A stretch of 64,000 bases of DNA, from NCBI GenBank assembly GCA_016124615.1, contig WGNF01000011.1:171044-235043 (forward strand), in the 5' to 3' direction. Each line of letters starts with the position of its first letter. The first letter of the stretch is position 1. This document shows positions 18,780 to 26,705 of this stretch, in pieces. Position numbers and translations under genes: made by a program. Below the pieces are notes generated by a model. It worked only from the letters and a program-made list of their open reading frames with translations, was not told the DNA's origin and did not search any database. Source of the DNA: Paracoccaceae bacterium (GTDB lineage Bacteria > Pseudomonadota > Alphaproteobacteria > Rhodobacterales > Rhodobacteraceae).

Positions 18780-18809
18780 CGCAGTCGGGCCTCCCCCTGT
18801 CGCATTCGG

Positions 18810-20825
18810 CTACACATGGTCGCGCGGTATCCTTTCGTCCCAGCGGCGGGTGAAGACCACCTGCCCGTTCTCGCGGCCGGTCACCTCCATCTCTACCCGG
18901 AAATGGGTGGCGTCGCAGGTCAGCCGACCCTCGCTGAGGTGTTCGGTCGTGGTGCCGCCGCGCTCGATCTGGACCTGGAACCGCGTGGTAGTGGTGGCGG
19001 AAAGCGGGTCGCCCTCGGTGATCTCATAGCGCGACAGGCCAAGGCCGCGGTGGATATGGCCGATGTCGGGCATGTCCGTCACCCCGCTCCAGCGCGGGAA
19101 ATCCACGGTCGACCGGCCGGTGAGCAGGTCGCGCACCACCTGCCGCCGCGCGGTTCCGGGCATGTCGGCATAGGCATGGGGCGTGGGCGGCGCGTGTTCC
19201 GGCGGATCGAACGGGCGCAGGGCCGCATCCTCGGCCCGCGGCGGGCGCACCGGCAGGGTCAGGAAACTTTCCCCGGTGCGGATCGTCAGCGTGGCCAGTT
19301 CAGGCGAGGGCCAGGCGATCGGCCAGTAGGTGGTGGACAGCGACACCGCGATGCGGTGGCCGGGCGGAAAGGCGTAGGCGGTATCCTCCATCTCCACCAC
19401 CGCATCCGTCAGTTTGCCGGGGGTCAGCGGTTCGGGGAACTCGTGGCTGTTGCGATGGGTCAGGTTCAGCAGCCCGATGCCGACGCGGGTCGAGGCGCCA
19501 TCGGGCGCCACGTCGTTCAGCCGGGCCGACACCAGCGCCAGCGGCTTGTCGGAAGCGAAGCGCAGATGCACCAGCGGCGCACCGAGAATCTCCATCCGCT
19601 CGGTCAGCGGTTCCGACAGGAACACCAGGCTACCGCCGTCATCCTCGCGCTGGTCGGTGGCCCAGTCGGCCTGATCGCCATAGCGCCCGACCTCGCCCGC
19701 GCCAAGGCCGACCCACAGCGGCGAGCAGATCGCCACCGCTTCCACCGCCGCCGCCTGCCGGGCCAGCCGCCCGCCCGCGTTCAGGACATGCTGCTGCATG
19801 TCGATCCGGGGCGAGGGCCACTGATCCTCGCCCACCCAGCGGCCGGGCCGGTCGGTGTAGCAGGTCTGCGGCGACACCGGCTCCTGCATCCAGACGCGGT
19901 AGAGCGGTTCGTCCATGATGCCGGTTTCGCGCCCCTTCATCCAGTGGTCGCACCAGCGGAGAACCTCTTGCAGCCAGCCGATGGCGGGGGCCACCGTCAC
20001 GTTGTAGGGGTAGGAATGCGCCCAGGGGCCGACCAGCCCGCGGCAGGGCACCTTCAACCCCGCCAGCAGCCGTGGCACCGCTTCCGAATAATTGTCGGCC
20101 CAGCCCGACACCGAATAGACCGGCACCGTGATGCGGCTGAAATCCTCGCAGACAGAGCCGTGTTTCCAGTAGGCATCCCGCCGCTGGTGGGTCAGCCAGG
20201 GCAGAATCCACGGCGTGTTGCCCTGCATCCGCTGCATCCACATCTCGTGCCAGGCCGCGCCCACGATGGCCGGGTCGGGCGGCAGGTCGTTATGCGCGAA
20301 CATGGTCGATGACCAGTCGACGTTGTCCTTTGACAGGCAGCCGCCGACGTAGTGCACATCGGTCGCATAGCGGTCGTCGGTCGACCCGACAGAGATGACG
20401 GTTTTCAGCGCCGGTGGCTGCCGGGCGGCGATCTGCAACCCGGTGAACCCGCCCCAGCTGATGCCGATCATCGCCACCTGCCCGTCGCACCAGCCCTGCT
20501 GCGCGATCCAGGCGATGACGTCGCAGCCATCCTGCTGCTCGACCTCGGTGTATTCGTCGGTGATGATCCCCTCGCTTTCGCCGGTGCCGCGGATGTCGAC
20601 GCGGATGCAGGCATAACCGTGCCCGGCCAGATAGGGGTGGGTGTGGCCGTCGCGGATGCGGGTGCCGTCGTGCTTGCGGTAGGGCAGGTATTCCAGGATC
20701 GCCGGCACCGGCCCCGCACCCTCGGGTCGCCACAGCTTCGCCGCCAGCCGCGTGCCGTCGGGCAGCGGAATGAACAGGTTCTCGGTGACCGAGACGGGGT
20801 GCGGGAATTCGGTGCGGATCGTCAT
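18810..20825 (-). CDS. CocE/NonD-family (S15-type) serine hydrolase
   Basis: The 671-residue protein is an alpha/beta-hydrolase of the CocE/X-Pro dipeptidyl-peptidase/cephalosporin acylase family. The nucleophile is in GISWGG, the acid is likely in VSGWADNYSEA and the histidine in GPWAHSYP, and a C-terminal jelly-roll domain follows. There is no signal peptide, so it acts in the cytoplasm. Members split esters or amides with bulky acyl groups. It is the first gene of the importer operon, so it probably cleaves the imported compound before the divergently encoded flavoprotein and methyltransferase act on a product. The ATG at 20825 follows GGGGAG and a palindromic operator-like site. The precise bond cleaved cannot be told from sequence. 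Confidence 0.87.
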   Translation of the reverse strand: MTIRTEFPHPVSVTENLFIPLPDGTRLAAKLWRPEGAGPVPAILEYLPYRKHDGTRIRDGHTHPYLAGHGYACIRVDIRGTGESEGIITDEYTEVEQQDGCDVIAWIAQQGWCDGQVAMIGISWGGFTGLQIAARQPPALKTVISVGSTDDRYATDVHYVGGCLSKDNVDWSSTMFAHNDLPPDPAIVGAAWHEMWMQRMQGNTPWILPWLTHQRRDAYWKHGSVCEDFSRITVPVYSVSGWADNYSEAVPRLLAGLKVPCRGLVGPWAHSYPYNVTVAPAIGWLQEVLRWCDHWMKGRETGIMDEPLYRVWMQEPVSPQTCYTDRPGRWVGEDQWPSPRIDMQQHVLNAGGRLARQAAAVEAVAICSPLWVGLGAGEVGRYGDQADWATDQREDDGGSLVFLSEPLTERMEILGAPLVHLRFASDKPLALVSARLNDVAPDGASTRVGIGLLNLTHRNSHEFPEPLTPGKLTDAVVEMEDTAYAFPPGHRIAVSLSTTYWPIAWPSPELATLTIRTGESFLTLPVRPPRAEDAALRPFDPPEHAPPTPHAYADMPGTARRQVVRDLLTGRSTVDFPRWSGVTDMPDIGHIHRGLGLSRYEITEGDPLSATTTTRFQVQIERGGTTTEHLSEGRLTCDATHFRVEMEVTGRENGQVVFTRRWDERIPRDHV

Positions 20826-20835
20826 TGGCGTCTCC

Positions 20836-20850
20836 CCTTGTTGAACAACC
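20836..20850 (-). promoter_or_regulatory. Operator-like palindrome before the CocE-type gene
   Basis: Read on the minus strand this is GGTTGTTCAACAAGG, with an 11-bp palindromic core TTGTT-C-AACAA. It lies 10 bases before the hydrolase ATG and overlaps the ribosome-binding region. An extra half-site (CTTGTTG on the minus strand) lies at 20854-20860. An identical 15-mer stands before the divergent gene. A TetR dimer is the likely ligand. Confidence 0.65.
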
Positions 20851-20900
20851 ATGCAACAAGGATCGGAGTCGGGCAACAGAATTTTTGCACCGCCCCCGGC

Positions 20901-20930
20901 TTGACCGCGACCACCCCGCCATCTTACGAT
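20901..20930 (+). promoter_or_regulatory. Sigma-70-like promoter for the flavoprotein-methyltransferase operon
   Basis: A -35 element TTGACC (20901-20906) and a -10 element TACGAT (20925-20930) are separated by 18 bases. The predicted start of transcription falls within the downstream palindrome (20933-20947), so a bound repressor would block initiation. Confidence 0.5.
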
Positions 20931-20932
20931 AC

Positions 20933-20947
20933 GGTTGTTCAACAAGG
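20933..20947 (+). promoter_or_regulatory. Operator-like palindrome before the flavoprotein gene
   Basis: GGTTGTTCAACAAGG is identical to the site before the divergent hydrolase gene but on the opposite strand. It sits 8 bases before the ATG at 20956 and runs into the AAGGAGG ribosome site, just after the predicted -10 element. Confidence 0.65.
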
Positions 20948-20955
20948 AGGCGCCG

Positions 20956-23043
20956 ATGGCCCGGAACCCGCGTTACGACGTTCTGTTCGAGCCCGTCCGC
21001 ATCGGCCCCAAGACGGCGCCCAACCGGTTCTTTCAGGTGCCGCACGCCTCTGGCATGACCAACGCCGCGCCCCATGTCCGCGCCGCCTTCCGCGGCATGA
21101 AGGCCGAGGGTGGCTGGGGCGTGGTCTGCACCGGCGCCTGTTCGATCCACGAAAGCTCGGATGACAGCCCCTTCCCCTTCGCCTCGCTGTGGGACGAGGC
21201 CGATGTGCGCGCCCATGCGGTTATGACCGAGGCCGTGCACCGCCACGGCGCGCTGGCGGGGGTGGAACTGTGGCACGGCGGCGCGGCGGCGGTGAACCGC
21301 ACCACGCGGATGGCGCCGCTGTCGCCCTCGGGCGTGCCGTGGATGGCGACGCATGTGGGCTTCATGTCCTCGGCCCGGCCGCGGGTGATGGACGCAGGCG
21401 ATATCCGCGAGCTGATCCGCTGGCACGCAGAGGCCGCGGTGAGGGCGGAACGGGCGGGGTTCGACATCCTCTATGTCTATGCCGGGATGGGCTATCTGCC
21501 CTACCAGTTCCTGATGAGCGAGTATAACCACCGCACCGATGCTTATGGCGGCACGGTGCGCAACCGCGTGCGGCTGGTCGAGGAGCTGATCGACGCCACC
21601 CGCGAAGCGACGCATGGCCGCTGCGCCGTGGCCTTGCGGATTTCCCTGCAGGAGTTGCGCGCGCGCGCCTCTGACATCGCGGAAACTGAGGGGCACGAGG
21701 TCATCGGCCATCTGAAGGATGCACCCGACCTCTTCGACGTGAAGATGGATTATTCCGCCACCGACTGCGCCGCCTCGCGCTATACGCCCGAGGGCAGCCA
21801 CGAGCCGGTGGTGGATTTCGTGAAACGCTGCACCGACAAGCCCGTGGTCGGCGTCGGCCGCTTCACCTCGCCCGACACGATGGTGTCGATGGTCCGCCGC
21901 GGGGTGCTGGATTTCATCGGCGGCGCCCGCCCCTCGATCGCCGATCCGTTCCTGCCGCAGAAGATCGCGACGGGGCGCGAGGAAGAGATCCGCGAATGCA
22001 TCGGCTGCAACATCTGCATCTCCAGCTGGCATGATGGCGTCTGGGTGCGCTGCACGCAGAATCCCACGGCGGGCGAGGAATGGCGGCGCGGCTGGCACCC
22101 CGAGATCGTCCGCAAGGATGCCGAGGGGCAGGTGCTGGTGGTCGGCGGCGGCCCGGCGGGGATGGAGGCGGCGCTGACGCTGGCCCGCCGCGGCTACCGC
22201 GTGGCGCTGGCGGAAGCCGCGCGGGAATTCGGCGGGCGGCTGAGGTTCGAAAGCGCCCTGCCGGGGCTGAAGGCGTGGAACCGGGTGGCCGAATACCGGC
22301 TGGGGCGGCTGCGCCAGATGGAAAACGTGGCGCTTTACCCCGAAAGCCCGCTGTCGGCCGACGATGTGCTGGGCTTCGGCGCGGATCACGTCGTGGTGGC
22401 CACCGGCGCACACTGGCAGCCGGTGCTGTGCAACCCGAACGAACTGCCGGGCGCCCGGCTGGATGCGCCCCGCGTCTACACGCCCGATGATCTGGCGGCG
22501 GGGGTGACGGTCGAAGGCCCGGTGGCGGTGTTCGACTATGACAACTACTACATGGGTTCGGCGGTGGCCGAGGCGCTGTCGGCGCAGGGTCATGCCGTGA
22601 CCTATATCACCACCGCGGGGGCCGCTGCCGCCTGGGGCTTCATGACGAACGAACAGCCGCTGGTGCACCAGTCCTTTGCCAACCGCGGCATCGGCTATCG
22701 AACGCTGGAGGTCGTGACGGGGTTCGACGGCGAAACCCTGTCGCTGGCGCAGATCTTCTCGGGCGCACCGGCGCAGATTGCCGCGCGGTCGCTGGTCATC
22801 GTGGGGATGCGGCAGGGCGGCTCGGCGCTCTATGACGCGCTGGCGGCGCGCGACCCGGCGGAGACCAGGCTGCGCTCGCTGCACCTGACCGGCGATGCCA
22901 ACGCCCCCGGCGCCATTGCCCATGCCGTCTATCAGGGCCACCGCACCGCGCGCGAACTGGGCCTGCCTGCCGCCGCGATCCAGATCGGCCGCGATGCCCC
23001 CTTTGCCCTGCGCGATCTGCCCGCGGCCGAGGCGGCGGAATGA
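20956..23043 (+). CDS. Trimethylamine-dehydrogenase-family FMN/[4Fe-4S] oxidoreductase
   Basis: The 695-residue protein has the old-yellow-enzyme FMN barrel (about 1-340), a [4Fe-4S] site (C348, C351, C354, C366) followed by TQNPTAGEEWRRGWHPE, and a C-terminal dinucleotide-binding-like domain (VVGGGPAGMEAALTLARRGY, about 394-415). The architecture matches trimethylamine/dimethylamine dehydrogenase and related demethylating dehydrogenases. By eye alignment to Methylophilus trimethylamine dehydrogenase, the flavin-binding Cys30 is replaced (PHASG instead of PHCIG), the Tyr60 region reads TGACS, and the YVYGAH histidine is methionine (YVYAGM). The Trp after the cluster (W358) is kept. So FMN is probably non-covalent and the substrate differs. 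It overlaps the next gene by 4 bp and has AAGGAGG before its ATG. Confidence 0.85.
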   Translation: MARNPRYDVLFEPVRIGPKTAPNRFFQVPHASGMTNAAPHVRAAFRGMKAEGGWGVVCTGACSIHESSDDSPFPFASLWDEADVRAHAVMTEAVHRHGALAGVELWHGGAAAVNRTTRMAPLSPSGVPWMATHVGFMSSARPRVMDAGDIRELIRWHAEAAVRAERAGFDILYVYAGMGYLPYQFLMSEYNHRTDAYGGTVRNRVRLVEELIDATREATHGRCAVALRISLQELRARASDIAETEGHEVIGHLKDAPDLFDVKMDYSATDCAASRYTPEGSHEPVVDFVKRCTDKPVVGVGRFTSPDTMVSMVRRGVLDFIGGARPSIADPFLPQKIATGREEEIRECIGCNICISSWHDGVWVRCTQNPTAGEEWRRGWHPEIVRKDAEGQVLVVGGGPAGMEAALTLARRGYRVALAEAAREFGGRLRFESALPGLKAWNRVAEYRLGRLRQMENVALYPESPLSADDVLGFGADHVVVATGAHWQPVLCNPNELPGARLDAPRVYTPDDLAAGVTVEGPVAVFDYDNYYMGSAVAEALSAQGHAVTYITTAGAAAAWGFMTNEQPLVHQSFANRGIGYRTLEVVTGFDGETLSLAQIFSGAPAQIAARSLVIVGMRQGGSALYDALAARDPAETRLRSLHLTGDANAPGAIAHAVYQGHRTARELGLPAAAIQIGRDAPFALRDLPAAEAAE

Positions 23044-24560
23044 CCCCCGCCCGCCGCCGCCCGCGCACATCTCGCACCGCCGGAACGCTGCATCAGGCCC
23101 CCTTCGGCCAGGTGCCGCGAACCTATGCCCCGATCGAGGTGATCTCGGCCGATCAGGTCGAGGCGATCCATAGTGCCGCCCTGACCCTGCTGGCCCGCAC
23201 CGGCATGCGGGTGCTGGACGCCACCGCCCGCGACCGCTTCCGCAGCGCCGGGGCCGAGGTTCAGGGCGAAACCGTCCGCTTTCCGCCCGACATGATCGCC
23301 GAACGGCTGGCCACCGTGCCCGCCGCCTTCTCCCTGACCGCCCGCGACCCGGCGAAGGCGCTGCGCTTCGGCGGCGGGCATCACGTCTTCGCCTCGGTCG
23401 GCGGCCCCGCCTATGTGATGGACAACGACCGCGGCCGCCGCGATGGCACCTTTGCCGAGATGTGCGATTTCCTGCGTCTGGTGCAGCAGACCAACGTGAT
23501 CCACCAAGAGGGCGGCTGCCCGTTCGAGCCGATGGACCTGCCCGCCAACACCCGCCATCTGGATATCTACCGCGCCCAGATCACGCTGCTTGACAAGAAC
23601 TGGCAAACCCAGTCGCTGGGCCGCCCGCGCACGATGGACGGGATCGCGATGGCCGCAATCTCGCTGGGCCTGACGCCCGAGGGGCTGGTGGAAACCCCGG
23701 CCCTGCTCGGCATCATCAACACCAACTCGCCCCTGCAACTGGACATTCCGATGGCCGAGGGGCTGATGACGCTGGCCGAATACGGCCAGGTGAACGTGAT
23801 CACCCCCTTCACCCTCGCCGGTGCGATGAGCCCGGTGACGCTGGCCGGTGCGCTGATGCAGCAGCATGCCGAGGCGATGGCGGGCATCACGCTGACCCAG
23901 ATCGTGCGGCCGGGCGTGCCGGTGATGTATGGCGGCTTCACCTCCAACGTCGACATGCGCTCTGGCGCGCCCGCCTTCGGCACGCCGGAATACACCCGCG
24001 CGGCGCAGGCCAGCGGGCAATTGGCGCGGCGGATCGGGGTTCCCTTCCGTTCGTCCAACGTCTGTGCGGCGAACGAGGTGGATGCCCAGGCGGCCTACGA
24101 ATCCCAGATGGCGCTGTGGGGCGCGCTGATGGGCGGCGCGCATCTGGTGGAACATGCGGCGGGCTGGCTGCATGGCGGGCTGACGGCGAGTTTCGAGAAA
24201 TTCATCCTCGACGCCGAGATGCTGCAGATGATGGAGGAATACTTTCGCCCGATCGAGGTCACGCCCGAAACGCTGGCGCTGGAGGCGATTGCCGAGGTCG
24301 GCCCCGGCGGGCATTTCTTCGGCGCGGCGCATACGATGGAACGCTACGAAACCGCGTTCTACACCCCGATGCTGTCGAACTGGGATAACCATCCGCAATG
24401 GCTGGAACGCGGCGGGGTGCAGGCGCGCGAACGGGCGAACGCGGTCTGGAAGCAGATGCTGGCCGAGTATGAGGAGCCGGTGCTGGACCCCGCCCGGCGC
24501 GAGGAACTGGATGCCTTCGTCGCCCGCCGCAAGGCCGAGGGCGGCGCCCCGATGAACTGA
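23040..24560 (+). CDS. MttB-family (COG5598) methyltransferase homologue, non-pyrrolysine
   Basis: This 506-residue protein is a trimethylamine methyltransferase superfamily member with a TIM-barrel sequence throughout (LLARTGMRVLD near the N-terminus; SNVDMRSGAPAFGTPEY and HLVEHAAGWLHGGLTASFEK later). There is no in-frame amber codon, so it belongs to the large non-pyrrolysine group, whose characterised members demethylate glycine betaine or similar quaternary amines, passing the methyl to a corrinoid protein. No corrinoid protein gene is nearby, which is unusual. It is translationally coupled (ATGA) to the flavoprotein, so the two probably act on one substrate. The last 50 residues are charged and may be flexible. 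Confidence 0.85.
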   Translation: MTPARRRPRTSRTAGTLHQAPFGQVPRTYAPIEVISADQVEAIHSAALTLLARTGMRVLDATARDRFRSAGAEVQGETVRFPPDMIAERLATVPAAFSLTARDPAKALRFGGGHHVFASVGGPAYVMDNDRGRRDGTFAEMCDFLRLVQQTNVIHQEGGCPFEPMDLPANTRHLDIYRAQITLLDKNWQTQSLGRPRTMDGIAMAAISLGLTPEGLVETPALLGIINTNSPLQLDIPMAEGLMTLAEYGQVNVITPFTLAGAMSPVTLAGALMQQHAEAMAGITLTQIVRPGVPVMYGGFTSNVDMRSGAPAFGTPEYTRAAQASGQLARRIGVPFRSSNVCAANEVDAQAAYESQMALWGALMGGAHLVEHAAGWLHGGLTASFEKFILDAEMLQMMEEYFRPIEVTPETLALEAIAEVGPGGHFFGAAHTMERYETAFYTPMLSNWDNHPQWLERGGVQARERANAVWKQMLAEYEEPVLDPARREELDAFVARRKAEGGAPMN

Positions 24561-24707
24561 TCCGTGGGCCGCTGCCGGACAACCTCCGGCGAGCGATCGG
24601 CCGCCACGTCTGGGATCGGGGCGTAGTGAGCTACGTCCCGAAAATCAGACAGGGACGGAAGCTACGATCTGCCATCTGCTGGTCTCCAGGCACGAGGCGA
24701 TCGGAAC

Positions 24708-25206
24708 ATGCCGAAACGCAGGAACCATGACGCGGGCTTCAAGGCTCGTGTGGCGCGGGATGATCGAGAAGAACCATCCGGCCCTGTCGGTCGGGGCGCT
24801 GTGCCGCCTGTTGTCGATCTCACGCTCGTCGTTCTACTAGGCGCCGCAGGGCGAGACGGTGATGAACCTCAACCTCATGTACTGATCGACAAGCAGTTCG
24901 TGGAAGCCCCGTTCTTCGGCGTCCGGCAGATGACCTGGCACCTGCAGAACGAGGGGCATGCGGTGAACCAGAAGCGCATCCGGCGGCTGATGCGCCGGGG
25001 CTTCTTCTGCCTGGTCGCCATCATGGGCTGGATCACCCGCAAGGTGCTGACCTGGCGCATCTCGATCACGCGCGAGGCCGATTTCTGTGTCGAGGCGCTG
25101 AGCGAGGCGATCCACCGCTTCGGCCAGCCCAGTTTACGTCCTTCGCCAGGACCGACCGGCTGAAGCGGGTCGGCACCCGGATCTCGATGGACGGCAAGGG
25201 GCGCTG
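24708..25206 (+). pseudogene. IS3-family transposase remnant
   Basis: The start MPKRRNHDAGFKARV matches the OrfA start of an IS3-family element, but runs directly into OrfB sequence in another frame (WRGMIEKNHPALSVGALCRLL), so nearly all of OrfA is deleted. A stop codon (24838-24840) replaces a residue in SISRSSFYYAPQGE. Further OrfB pieces follow: IDKQFVEAPFFGVRQMTWHL, then RRGFFCLVAIMGW with an internal deletion after RRLMR, then FTSFARTDRLKR in a shifted frame. The C-terminal third is missing and no terminal inverted repeats were found. It is a dead element separating two metabolic islands. Confidence 0.85.
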
Positions 25207-25267
25207 GCCTCACTCGGCGGGCCGTTCTTCGGCCCGGACTGGGCAGTCAGCCAAGCCCGAAACTTGC

Positions 25268-26704
25268 TCACAGCCCGCCGATGTGGAACGCCTTGGTTTC
25301 CAGATATTCCTCGATCCCCTCCTGCGCGCCCTCGCGCCCGAGGCCCGAGAATTTGACGCCGCCGAACGGCGCCTCTGCATGGCTGACGGCGCCGGTGTTC
25401 AGCCCCACCAGCCCGACCTCCAGCGCCTCGCCAAAGCGGAAGGCGCGGGCCAGATTGGTGGTGTAGAAATAGGCCGCAAGCCCGAAGGGCGTGCCATTGG
25501 CAATCGCCAGCGCCTCCGCCTCGGTCTCGAAGCGGAAGATCGGCGCGACCGGGCCGAAGGTCTCTTCCCCGGCCAGCCGCATTTCGGTGGTGGCTCCGGT
25601 CAGCACCACCGGATCGGCGTACTGGCCCGTCAGGTTGCGCGCACGGGTCGCCCGCCGGGCCCCTTTCGACAGCGCGTCCGCGACATGGGCGGAAATCTTG
25701 TCGATCGCGGCCTGATTGATCATCGGGCCGATCGTGGTGTCGGGCTCTGCCCCCGGGCCGACGCGCAGCGCATCGACCTTTGCCGCGAGCGCCGCGACGA
25801 AGGCATCATGGATGCCCGATTGCACCAGAATCCGGTTCGCACAGACGCAGGTCTGCCCGCCATTGCGGAATTTGGAGATCATCGCGCCGTCAACCGCCGC
25901 CGCCAGATCGGCATCGTCGAACACGATGAACGGCGCATTCCCGCCGAGTTCGAGGCTAAGCCGCTTCAGCGTTGGCGCGCATTGCCCGGCCAGAAGCGCG
26001 CCGACCCGTGTGGAGCCGGTGAACGAGAGCTTGCGCACGGTCGGGCTGGCGGTCAGCGTGGCGCCGATCACCTCTGGCCGACCGGTGAGGATGTTCAGCA
26101 CGCCCTTCGGGATGCCTGCGCGTTCGGCCAGCACACCCAGGGCCAGCGCCGAATAGGGCGTGAAATCCGAAGGTTTGATCACCATCGTGCAGCCCGCCGC
26201 CAGCCCCGGTGCTACCTTGCGGGTAATCATCGCGTTGGGAAAATTCCACGGCGTGATGATCGCGCAAACACCCACCGGCTCTTTCATCGCAAGGATCTTC
26301 TTTCCCTTCACCGGCGAGGGGATGATCTGCCCGTTGATCCGGCGCGCCTCTTCGGCGAACCAGCGCACGAACGACGCGCCGTAGAGGATTTCGCCCCGCG
26401 CTTCCGACAGGGGCTTGCCCTGTTCGGCGGTCAGGATACGCGCCAGATCCTCGGCGTGATCGAGCATCAGGTCATGCCAGGCCATCAGCAGGTCTGCGCG
26501 CTCCAGATGAGTGCGAGCCTTCCACGCCGCCATCGCCTTGGCGGCGGCGGCAATCGCGGCCTCGGTCTCGGCCGATGTGCAGTCGGGCATATGACCCAGC
26601 ACCGCGCCGGTTGCGGGATTCATCACGTCCATGTCGACCCGGGCAACCCAGACGCCGTCGATCAGCGCCGCCTGGCGGAAGAGGTCGGTATCGGTCAGGT
26701 TCAT
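25268..26704 (-). CDS. gabD: Succinate-semialdehyde dehydrogenase (NADP-type), GabD-like
   Basis: The 478-residue aldehyde dehydrogenase has the catalytic glutamate region LSLELGGNAPFIVF and cysteine motif FRNGGQTCVCANR, whose paired cysteines are characteristic of GabD-type enzymes. It would oxidise succinate semialdehyde or glutarate semialdehyde to the diacid. It begins 1 base after the stop of the upstream dehydrogenase and is the last gene of a leftward group running from hyuA. The context of aminotransferase, flavin amine dehydrogenases and a second aldehyde dehydrogenase suggests it takes a carbon chain left after deamination to the TCA cycle. Confidence 0.87.
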   Translation of the reverse strand: MNLTDTDLFRQAALIDGVWVARVDMDVMNPATGAVLGHMPDCTSAETEAAIAAAAKAMAAWKARTHLERADLLMAWHDLMLDHAEDLARILTAEQGKPLSEARGEILYGASFVRWFAEEARRINGQIIPSPVKGKKILAMKEPVGVCAIITPWNFPNAMITRKVAPGLAAGCTMVIKPSDFTPYSALALGVLAERAGIPKGVLNILTGRPEVIGATLTASPTVRKLSFTGSTRVGALLAGQCAPTLKRLSLELGGNAPFIVFDDADLAAAVDGAMISKFRNGGQTCVCANRILVQSGIHDAFVAALAAKVDALRVGPGAEPDTTIGPMINQAAIDKISAHVADALSKGARRATRARNLTGQYADPVVLTGATTEMRLAGEETFGPVAPIFRFETEAEALAIANGTPFGLAAYFYTTNLARAFRFGEALEVGLVGLNTGAVSHAEAPFGGVKFSGLGREGAQEGIEEYLETKAFHIGGL

Positions 26705-26705
26705 C

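Noticed and set aside
17772..20312. 846-codon plus-strand frame
   Set aside because: It is antisense to the dppB, dppC and CocE-type genes; composition is dominated by His, Arg and Gln, typical of shadows in GC-rich DNA.
20290..23070. 926-codon minus-strand frame
   Set aside because: It runs antisense to the flavoprotein gene and through part of the CocE gene in another frame; no domain is recognisable.
23040..24560. Pyrrolysine-containing MttB
   Set aside because: There is no in-frame TAG codon and no pylTS-type genes are visible, so it is a non-pyrrolysine family member.
24574..24590. Small hairpin after the MttB-family gene as a terminator
   Set aside because: The stem is only 5 bp with no T-run, too weak to call.
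25218..25236. CGGGCC/GGCCCG hairpin downstream of gabD as a terminator
   Set aside because: There is a 6-bp stem but no T-run, and it lies at the end of the IS remnant; not enough to call.
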